Source: Clostridia bacterium
GTDB lineage: Bacteria; Bacillota; Clostridia; Oscillospirales; Acutalibacteraceae
DNA length: 64,000 bases
Direction of reading: 5' to 3'
NCBI GenBank assembly: GCA_017472225.1
Contig: JAFUQS010000027.1
Location: 1 to 64,000, forward strand
Positions within the stretch are counted from its first letter, which is position 1. The number at the start of each line of letters is the position of its first letter. The notes under the pieces are model-generated. The model saw nothing but the letters and a program-made list of their open reading frames with translations, had not been told where the DNA came from and made no database searches. The translations under genes were made by a program, and so were the position numbers. Shown in pieces: positions 8,764-15,642 of this stretch.

Positions 8764-9495
8764 TCAAGAATCAAAGTGAACTCCGCATTTTTCATAAAGA
8801 GCAGAGGCGAAGGTCAGCTTGTCGACTCCCGGTGGCCTCAGCTTTTCATATTCAAACGGAAGCCTTATACTTTGTGTGCCGAAGCACCTCTGAGCCAAAA
8901 ATGGCCTTTTTTCGTTTGTGAAAACAGTTCCGTCAAAAAACAACGGTATATTTTCCGATTCATGAGAAATTACAACATTACATAAAGTTGCCCGGGCATC
9001 AAAGCTGCTGCTCAGGGTTATTGATATTCCGTATTCAAAAAGGATTTCCTTTATTTCTTTTTCATAAAGCTCCTTGTTATGGCAGACAATGTGTATTTTT
9101 GCGGCAAGCTTAAGAAGCTTATGTATTTCATCAGAATAAATTCCCTCATCGTCACAAATGCAGACCGAGACCTCCATGGGATTCAGCTTTGTTTTTTCAA
9201 GGTGCTTCACCGCTGAATCAAAAAGCATTTTTTTCTTCAACTGCTTTGGCTCAAAGGGTGTATAATCCCATTCGGGAAGAAAGCAAAAATCAGACGGAAA
9301 AATAAGACTGTTGCCGAGACCTCCCGCAAAGCTCAGTATTTCCTTAAAGGGAATTTTATCACCCTTTTTCTCTGCAGTAATGACAAAAAAGCTTTCGCCG
9401 TTTGGAAGATTTACCCTTTCAGCCATTATTTTTTGTTTTTTGAAAAAAGATAAAAAGCTTCTTTCTTTTTCTTTGAACATAACCACAGCAAACAT
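8764..9495 (-). CDS. Unknown protein upstream of folC
   Basis: A 243-residue predicted cytoplasmic protein with no family that I recognise. There is no signal peptide and no convincing membrane segment. The middle has a sequence typical of alternating alpha/beta folds (VSVCICDDEGIYSDEIHK, then AAKIHIVCHN), resembling a Rossmann-like core, and the end has the motif RPPGVDKLTFASALYEKCG. The frame is open to 9525, but the ATG at 9495 is preceded by GGGTGG and gives the more natural N terminus, so it is chosen with moderate certainty. It lies 48 bp before folC on the same strand, so the two are probably one transcript; a link to folate or cell-wall metabolism would be inference only. Confidence 0.7.
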   Translation of the reverse strand: MFAVVMFKEKERSFLSFFKKQKIMAERVNLPNGESFFVITAEKKGDKIPFKEILSFAGGLGNSLIFPSDFCFLPEWDYTPFEPKQLKKKMLFDSAVKHLEKTKLNPMEVSVCICDDEGIYSDEIHKLLKLAAKIHIVCHNKELYEKEIKEILFEYGISITLSSSFDARATLCNVVISHESENIPLFFDGTVFTNEKRPFLAQRCFGTQSIRLPFEYEKLRPPGVDKLTFASALYEKCGVHFDS

Positions 9496-9540
9496 AATAC
9501 CACCCATATAAAAATATGCTTTCATAAAAAAATAAATACA

Positions 9541-9579
9541 AAAAGGAGCTGTAAAAAACCTGAGTTCTTTACAGCTCCT
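9541..9579 (-). terminator. Terminator after the LRR protein gene
   Basis: A 12-bp stem AGGAGCTGTAAA (9544-9555) / TTTACAGCTCCT (9568-9579), followed on the minus strand by a U-rich run. It ends the MFS-LRR transcript. The core GAGCTGTAAA/TTTACAGCTC recurs in the terminator at 54826-54855. Confidence 0.85.
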
Positions 9580-9593
9580 GAATTTATTATGTA

Positions 9594-10817
9594 TCAGTCG
9601 GCTCTTTCAGAATCAAAGACCATGTCAACACTCTTTTTGAAAAGCATATAGTCGTACTGCGGTCGCCACTGATCGCCTGTTTTAACATTTTTATTGAAGC
9701 TGTCTTCATCGGCTTCAATAAAAATCTGAGTCACACCCAAAAGGCTTCCGTCCTCCTTATAAACCGTATCCCAGAAGGCATGGTGACCGATATATGTCAC
9801 CGATTCAGGTATATACAGATAAGTGAGAGTCTGATTATAGCTGAAGGCATCAGATCCGATATACTGAAGTGTATCGGGAAGTGAAGAATAAACCTCAGTG
9901 AAGACTTCTTCAGATGTGAAGTGTGTGTCGCTGATTTCATTTTCAGTCTTGTAGGTGTAAATGCTTTCAAGTGACGGTGTATTACTGTACTGGTCCTTAG
10001 GCTCATGAAGCTTGAAAACACCAAGAGTTTCAATTTTTTCAAGTCCCTCAGGAAGATAAATTGCTCTGAGGTTTGCATAATTGAAGCAAAGCTGACCGAT
10101 TGTTTTAACCGTTGAAGGCACAACATAGGTCTGTATGTCCTTCACATATTCTTCGGTAGCGTCGGCTCTGTAGGGTTCTTCTTCATAGCCGTATTTTTCT
10201 CTGAGATACTGGTCATGATTACAAGGGTAGCATATAACCTCTGTCATGTCCTTGTTATAAAGAACACCGTCAACATCACAGTAATTCGGGTTGTTTTCAT
10301 CAACCTCAATCTGCTGCAAAGCCCAACAGGAATAAAAGGCCTTCGGGTCAACATAATCAACACCTGCACCGATATTGATTATCCTGACAGTTCCGTCACA
10401 GTTAAGGGCATATGCGCCAACGGAAGTAATCCTTTTGCTTTCGTCCTTAACAATTTCAAAATTCGTTTCGGCATCGTCGTTGCTGCGGTCATATTCAACC
10501 TCTGAAAGGAAATCAATCGTAAGCTCCTTGATATAACCGGTGTTGCTGAATTTTGAAAGCTCATAGCCTGTATCGGTGTCTTTATATTCAAAGGTTTCCG
10601 TCTGCACCGTTCTTACGCTGAAATAACATGAAATGGAAACAGCCACAATAATAACAAGTGCAAAAATAATCTTCTTGATAGTGTAATTCTTATATGGCTT
10701 ATTGATGTGAGGTGCCGCAAGACCTTCAACCTGATAAGTCCATATTTCATCTTCGGGAATATCAAGATGAACAGGCTCCTCCACCTGATTTTTGATTTTC
10801 TTTTCTTTCTTACTCAT
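9594..10817 (-). CDS. Membrane-anchored BspA-like leucine-rich-repeat protein
   Basis: A 407-residue type II membrane protein. A charged cytoplasmic N terminus of about 55 residues is followed by one hydrophobic anchor near 47-67 (IIFALVIIVAVSISCYF). The rest contains BspA/LRR_5-type repeats: ITSVGAYALN, YVDPKAFYSCWALQQIEV, TIGQLCFNYANLRAIYLPEGLEKIE and YIGSDAFSYNQTLTYLYIPESVTYIGHHAF. DVDGVLYNKDMTEVICYP matches the insert often seen between such repeats. These proteins are extracytoplasmic binding proteins; the ligand is unknown. It lies 15 bp after the MFS transporter gene and is cotranscribed with it. The pairing suggests the two act at the same membrane, but no substrate can be named. Confidence 0.85.
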   Translation of the reverse strand: MSKKEKKIKNQVEEPVHLDIPEDEIWTYQVEGLAAPHINKPYKNYTIKKIIFALVIIVAVSISCYFSVRTVQTETFEYKDTDTGYELSKFSNTGYIKELTIDFLSEVEYDRSNDDAETNFEIVKDESKRITSVGAYALNCDGTVRIINIGAGVDYVDPKAFYSCWALQQIEVDENNPNYCDVDGVLYNKDMTEVICYPCNHDQYLREKYGYEEEPYRADATEEYVKDIQTYVVPSTVKTIGQLCFNYANLRAIYLPEGLEKIETLGVFKLHEPKDQYSNTPSLESIYTYKTENEISDTHFTSEEVFTEVYSSLPDTLQYIGSDAFSYNQTLTYLYIPESVTYIGHHAFWDTVYKEDGSLLGVTQIFIEADEDSFNKNVKTGDQWRPQYDYMLFKKSVDMVFDSERAD

Positions 10818-10832
10818 ATTATTTCACCTCAC

Positions 10833-12578
10833 TTATCCTAAATATCCGCCGGAAACCTTTTCGCCCTCTTCCTGAGCCTTCCTTTCGGTAACCTCAGCAC
10901 GGCGCTTGAGAACCTCCATAACCATGTTCTGCTTCTTGCTGTCATAATCCCAGAACAGATAAGGAATTGTCATAAGGAAGAAGCCGATAACATCAACAAT
11001 CAAGGGAATAACAATAATATTTCTTCTTGAATCATCAATGAAAAGAACCTCCCAATTACTGTTGAAGCCGTATTTGAGAAGGAAAATCGGAATAATGAGA
11101 CCCACAAAGGAAGTGATGGGGCCTGTGAACCAGCCAAAAACACCTGCAAAGCTTTCAAGTCGTTCGCCTGAAAGGTACATCTGATAGTCACCGATACGAA
11201 CATTCATGTCGTGACCTGCGGTTGTGGGAACAGTTTTGGTCATTTCCATGAAGAACAGAACAACAACGCAGATGGTACCGCAAAGCACAAGATTTTCACC
11301 GCAGAACCACATTGCCGCAGCGATTATCAGGTTGCCTATACCACGGGACAACTGATAGAAAATCATAATCTGCTTATAGGAAAATCTCTTGAGGAAATAG
11401 GGAGAAAGCAAATCGGGAGGTGTTCCCGCAAAGGAAATGAGCGCAACAAGAAGGCTATAGGGTAAGCCACTTAAACGGAAGGTATAGAAATAAAGAATAG
11501 TAACAAAGGGCAGCATACCGTTACCGAGGGAGTCGATAAGACCCACAACAGTGTTGATAAGAAGATATTTGTTGTGAAGAACGCCGAACATACCGTCCCA
11601 GAATTTAATCTGAACCTTCTTTTCAACAGGCGGCTGAGGAATTCTTTCCTTGATTCTGCCGGCAAAGAACATTGTCAGAGCAGCAAAGGTGATGAAGGTT
11701 ATGGGGATAACATATCTGTACATATTTATATCTGCCCACTCATGTCTCAACGAGCCGATGATTGCGGGAAGGATAATTGCAAGAATTGAGTTGAAAATGT
11801 GAGAAATTTTAACGGGATAGGAACGGACAAGGATTCTTTCCTGAAGATTTGGGCTGATACTCTTTGTGCAGGTTTCAAGGTTATTTGCAAAGCCGAAGAC
11901 ATTGTATGTGGCAAAAAGAAGGTTTGCAACCCACACTCTTGTGGCAACATCGGGAATGTTATAAACAGGAAGCCAACCGATGAGAATAACCATTATACAC
12001 TTTGGCACAACATCGCAATAAAGTGAGTATTTATATCTGCCGTATTTTGGAAGAAGCTTTTTGCGCCAGAAAATATTTCTTGCTCCGACCCAACCGGTAT
12101 AAAGAAAATGCGTACCGAAGGTTTTGAAGCAGGCTGTGGCACTCATACCCTCCAGACCATTCAGATATGTAATAAAAGCACCGGACTGATTGAACAGAAG
12201 CGAATAGTCAAACAGAATGGTTGAAATGCCGAACAGCATCATGCCGACATAAGCTGCATAAAACTTCTTTTCTGTTTTCTTGGGCAGAAAGCCGAGATTA
12301 TCACACACAAACCACCACATGAGAGCCGAAATATACCCGAGGGGCATATTAAGTATGCCTATGACGGAAAATGTGAGATAAGGCAATTTATAATGGTGCA
12401 TGATGAGATAGCAGGCTGACCAGAAGCCTATATACTCCAGAGTTTTTGCACCTGCATAGTTACTGCCGACAGCGAAAACAACATCCTTATATTCCTTATA
12501 AGGAACATATTTACCTTCGGCAGGAGTGTTCCAATGGGTTTTAATCTCTGTGAAAAAAGATTTAATTTTATTACCCAT
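10833..12578 (-). CDS. MFS transporter, GPH-like
   Basis: A 581-residue polytopic membrane protein with about twelve hydrophobic segments. The arrangement and a central loop (NLQERILVRSYPVKISHIF, then RIKERIPQPP) resemble the glycoside-pentoside-hexuronide (MFS_2) branch of the major facilitator superfamily. It is longer than the usual 450-500 residues because of a soluble N-terminal stretch of about 30 residues and a charged C-terminal tail rich in Lys/Glu. Substrate is unknown; a sugar or glycoside would be the family default, but efflux cannot be excluded. It starts after AAAAGGAGGAATGATTTGAA, which itself follows a leader hairpin with a U-tract. The LRR membrane protein gene follows by 15 bp. 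Confidence 0.8.
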   Translation of the reverse strand: MGNKIKSFFTEIKTHWNTPAEGKYVPYKEYKDVVFAVGSNYAGAKTLEYIGFWSACYLIMHHYKLPYLTFSVIGILNMPLGYISALMWWFVCDNLGFLPKKTEKKFYAAYVGMMLFGISTILFDYSLLFNQSGAFITYLNGLEGMSATACFKTFGTHFLYTGWVGARNIFWRKKLLPKYGRYKYSLYCDVVPKCIMVILIGWLPVYNIPDVATRVWVANLLFATYNVFGFANNLETCTKSISPNLQERILVRSYPVKISHIFNSILAIILPAIIGSLRHEWADINMYRYVIPITFITFAALTMFFAGRIKERIPQPPVEKKVQIKFWDGMFGVLHNKYLLINTVVGLIDSLGNGMLPFVTILYFYTFRLSGLPYSLLVALISFAGTPPDLLSPYFLKRFSYKQIMIFYQLSRGIGNLIIAAAMWFCGENLVLCGTICVVVLFFMEMTKTVPTTAGHDMNVRIGDYQMYLSGERLESFAGVFGWFTGPITSFVGLIIPIFLLKYGFNSNWEVLFIDDSRRNIIVIPLIVDVIGFFLMTIPYLFWDYDSKKQNMVMEVLKRRAEVTERKAQEEGEKVSGGYLG

Positions 12579-12603
12579 TTCAAATCATTCCTCCTTTTCT
12601 TAT

Positions 12604-12644
12604 AAAAAAACAACCGTTTGAGCCGGATTTTTCAAGCGGTTGTT
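12604..12644 (-). terminator. Leader attenuator of the MFS-LRR operon
   Basis: On the minus strand a 13-bp stem (arms 12609-12621 and 12632-12644, one G-U pair, 10-nt loop) is followed by seven U residues (12604-12610) and then directly by the ribosome site of the MFS gene. It lies between the predicted promoter 12656-12685 and the coding region, so it is in the 5' leader of the operon and not only downstream of the previous one. Confidence 0.7.
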
Positions 12645-12655
12645 ATCTTTATTAT

Positions 12656-12685
12656 ATTTTACCAAATCCGTCACCTCAAGGTCAA
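12656..12685 (-). promoter_or_regulatory. Promoter of the MFS-LRR operon
   Basis: Minus-strand TTGACC (12680-12685), an 18-bp spacer and TAAAAT (12656-12661). Transcription would start near 12648, a few bases before the leader hairpin. Confidence 0.6.
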
Positions 12686-12738
12686 CGGTTTTTGCTCTTT
12701 TTTTATATTTTTATGTTTTAAATAAAAAAATCCGGACT

Positions 12739-12890
12739 TTATTGGCGGAATTAACAAAAGAGCTTCCCTCTGTCCCAAAAGACTGAAGTTTTTGGGATAT
12801 TATTTCCGCCCCGAACTGCCTGAGGGACAATATCACTCGCCTTAGGCGGATATAACTGTGGCACACTTCCTTACGAAGTGTGCCACAAAT
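12739..12890. repeat. Nested palindromic intergenic element
   Basis: The roughly 325-bp gap between the ABC and MFS genes holds, besides the leader, several inverted repeats: GGCGGAA/TTCCGCC (around 12750 and 12807), TCCCAAAA/TTTTTGGGA (around 12777-12800), CGCC-TTA-GGCG (around 12839) and a perfect 12-bp hairpin GTGGCACACTTC/GAAGTGTGCCAC (12858-12869 and 12875-12886, loop of 5). None has a clean U-tract. The layout resembles a dispersed palindromic intergenic repeat. The last hairpin may also end the ABC transcript. Confidence 0.55.
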
Positions 12891-12903
12891 GCCATGCTTT
12901 TTA

Positions 12904-15639
12904 TCAATCTGTTCTGAGAGCTTCAACGGGATCCTTCTTGGCTGCAAGTGATGAGGGAACAAGACCTGCAACAAAGGTGAGGAACACGCTTATGCCGATA
13001 AGAATAATTGCCGATTTGAAGGGAAGCTGTGCCGCAGCACCTGTGTTTGTGAGATAATCAAGCAGGAAGTTAATCGGAATTTCCAGAAGCAGGGTACTCA
13101 GTATACCGATAATACCCGCCGCAAGACCGATTGTGATTGTTTCTGCATTGAATACCCTTGAAACGTCACCCTTCGATGCACCGATTGAACGGAGAATACC
13201 GATTTCCTTTGTTCTTTCAAGAACTGAAATATAGGTGATGATACCAATCATGATTGACGACACGACAAGCGAAATTGCAACAAAAACAACAAGAACATAG
13301 GTTACAATGTCTATAACCTTGGTTACAGATGAAAGCATAACACCGATGGCATCAGTGGGTGTTATTTCATATTCGGGATGACCGTCAGCAGTTACCTGCT
13401 CATTGTAATATGCAATCATTTTGTTAAGCTCGTCCTTGGCTTCAAAGCTCTTGGGATAGAAATAAATTGAAGTGGGTGTTTCAGCACTTTCATAACCGAG
13501 AGTTTCCATTGTTTTTTCATAAGAAGCCTTGGATTTTATTGTGTCAATATAAGCCTGCTTGAGAGCTATTACCTGCTCGTCATTGAGGTAGCCCTCCATA
13601 AGCTTTTTCTGAAGGTCTGACATATCACCGAAATTGAAAATTGAAGACATATCTGTTATGTCAATTTCGGAAAGGTCCATATCTGTTGCCATGCTCATGA
13701 AGGGTGAAATGTCAAGATAATTCATGTCAATTTCCTTCATGTCGATATCGGCAAGGTCAAAATCGTTGACACTGAGATCAAAGAATTCAAGACCTGTAAT
13801 AACATCAACCTTGGGATTGTTGAGCTGCTGCTGAACAACCTCGGATTTTTCCGTTTCACTCAAGGCATATTCCATAAGCTCGGTCATGTAACCGATACCG
13901 CCTGTGCCGACGGAAAGAACATTATCCTCATCAGGACGGAGAATACCCACAATGTTGATATCCATACCGTTATCAACAAGATTTTTAACATAAGCAGGAT
14001 TGTTTCGTCTGTCTGACCAGAGGCCTGTTTTCTTGTCCTTCACCATATATTCATGATTAAGAACAAGCTTGAATTTCATGTTGCAGATATCCTCATAGCT
14101 GTAAACTACTTCCGTGGTTTCAAACTGCGCACCGCCTGAAAGAGCAGCCATGAGATTTGCCGAAAATTCACTTTGGTCCTTAAGACCGAGAGCATAAAGC
14201 ACAAGCTCATTGATTTCGTTGTTTCCGTCAACAATAAGCACAACCTCATTCTTTTCCTGAGGAAGTCTGCCGTAAATCACATCATACTGCTGTGAAACAA
14301 CCTCCTGTCCGCCGATAAGCTCCATCCACACGCTGAAGGTTGAGCCCATGAAGCCCTCCATTGTTGCCATCATTTCATTGCCGGCAAAGTTATCCATAAG
14401 TGTGCTGGGATTAACCTGAACAACGCCGTTTTCCGTGTCGGCACGGTAAATATTGAGAGGAGTTGAGTATTTATACTGAACATCATTGCAAAGCTCATCA
14501 AACTTTTCTCTGTTATCTTCAATATACTTTCTGAATGAGCGAAGATTATTTGAGGATGACTGAGCGATGAAGGTGTTTACAAGCTCGGTGAACATTTCAT
14601 TTACATATATGTTATCAAGCTCATGGTCAAGCTCACCCGTCGGCATCATGCCCGTGACGGAGGTCATCATGCTGTTAAGGTCAACGGACTCCTTTTCAAC
14701 AGACATGGGAAAAGCCAGAAGCGTATCGTTCTGCACCTTTGCAACATAGTTCTGAATACCCGTTGAAAGAGCAAGAACAAGAGCGATACCGATAATACCG
14801 ATTGAGCCGGCAAAGGCAGTGAGAATTGTTCTGCCCTTCTTTGTGCCGAGGTTACGAAGTGAAAGACCGAAGGCTGTGGCAAAGCTCATTGAAGGCTTTT
14901 TACCCTTGGCTTTTTCCTCCTCTGCCTTAACCTTTTCACTTGCATAGTCCTCAGCCTGAGGCTCAAAGGGATTTGAGTCATCGGTCATTCTGCCATCCTT
15001 GAATTTGATTATTCTGTTTGAATATTCATAAGCAAGGTCAGGATTATGGGTAACCATGATGATAAGCTTATCCTTTGAGATTTCCTTCAGAAGCTCCATA
15101 ATCTGAACACTTGTTTCACTGTCAAGCGCACCTGTGGGCTCGTCGGCAAGAAGAATATCGGGATTGTTGATGAGCGCACGGGCAATTGCAACTCTCTGCA
15201 CCTGACCGCCTGACATCTGATTGGGCTTTTTATTGATATGGTCTTCAAGGCCCACCTGCTTAAGAGCTTCAACGGCTCTTTCACGTCTCTCCTTTTTGCT
15301 TACACCCGAAAGGGTGAGAGCGAGCTCAACATTGGCAAGAACGGTCTGGTGAGGAATGAGATTATAGCTTTGGAAAATGAAACCGATTGAATGGTTTCTG
15401 TAGGTATCCCAATTTTCATCAGTAAAGGTGGTTGTGCTCTTACCGTTAATCACAAGGTCACCGCTTGTGTATCTGTCAAGTCCGCCGATGATGTTAAGCA
15501 GGGTTGTTTTGCCGCAGCCTGACGGACCGAGGATGGAAACAAATTCACTTTCTCTGAAATTTATGCTGATGTTATCCATAGCTCTGACGGTGGTGTCACC
15601 TGTCACATAGTCTTTAACAATATTTTTAAGTATCAGCAT
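12904..15639 (-). CDS. ABC ATPase fused to FtsX-type permease
   Basis: A 911-residue one-chain ABC protein. Residues 1-235 form a LolD/MacB-type ATPase: Walker A GPSGCGKTT (38-46), signature MSGGQVQR near 142 and Walker B ILLADEPTGALD near 161. A linker leads to a first membrane helix near 265-290 (AFAGSIGIIGIALVLALS). A large outer domain of roughly 470 residues follows, then three C-terminal helices with the FtsX motif ERTKEIGILRSIGASKGDV. The C terminus LAAKKDPVEALRTD is typical of MacB/FtsX permeases. The outer domain contains acidic five-residue repeats of the form IDMxx. It starts 3 bp after the stop of the duplicated exoprotein gene, so they are translationally coupled. Such proteins usually drive periplasmic or surface work (lipoprotein or peptide extrusion, mechanotransmission) rather than classical transport. 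Substrate unknown. Confidence 0.88.
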   Translation of the reverse strand: MLILKNIVKDYVTGDTTVRAMDNISINFRESEFVSILGPSGCGKTTLLNIIGGLDRYTSGDLVINGKSTTTFTDENWDTYRNHSIGFIFQSYNLIPHQTVLANVELALTLSGVSKKERRERAVEALKQVGLEDHINKKPNQMSGGQVQRVAIARALINNPDILLADEPTGALDSETSVQIMELLKEISKDKLIIMVTHNPDLAYEYSNRIIKFKDGRMTDDSNPFEPQAEDYASEKVKAEEEKAKGKKPSMSFATAFGLSLRNLGTKKGRTILTAFAGSIGIIGIALVLALSTGIQNYVAKVQNDTLLAFPMSVEKESVDLNSMMTSVTGMMPTGELDHELDNIYVNEMFTELVNTFIAQSSSNNLRSFRKYIEDNREKFDELCNDVQYKYSTPLNIYRADTENGVVQVNPSTLMDNFAGNEMMATMEGFMGSTFSVWMELIGGQEVVSQQYDVIYGRLPQEKNEVVLIVDGNNEINELVLYALGLKDQSEFSANLMAALSGGAQFETTEVVYSYEDICNMKFKLVLNHEYMVKDKKTGLWSDRRNNPAYVKNLVDNGMDINIVGILRPDEDNVLSVGTGGIGYMTELMEYALSETEKSEVVQQQLNNPKVDVITGLEFFDLSVNDFDLADIDMKEIDMNYLDISPFMSMATDMDLSEIDITDMSSIFNFGDMSDLQKKLMEGYLNDEQVIALKQAYIDTIKSKASYEKTMETLGYESAETPTSIYFYPKSFEAKDELNKMIAYYNEQVTADGHPEYEITPTDAIGVMLSSVTKVIDIVTYVLVVFVAISLVVSSIMIGIITYISVLERTKEIGILRSIGASKGDVSRVFNAETITIGLAAGIIGILSTLLLEIPINFLLDYLTNTGAAAQLPFKSAIILIGISVFLTFVAGLVPSSLAAKKDPVEALRTD

Positions 15640-15642
15640 GGC

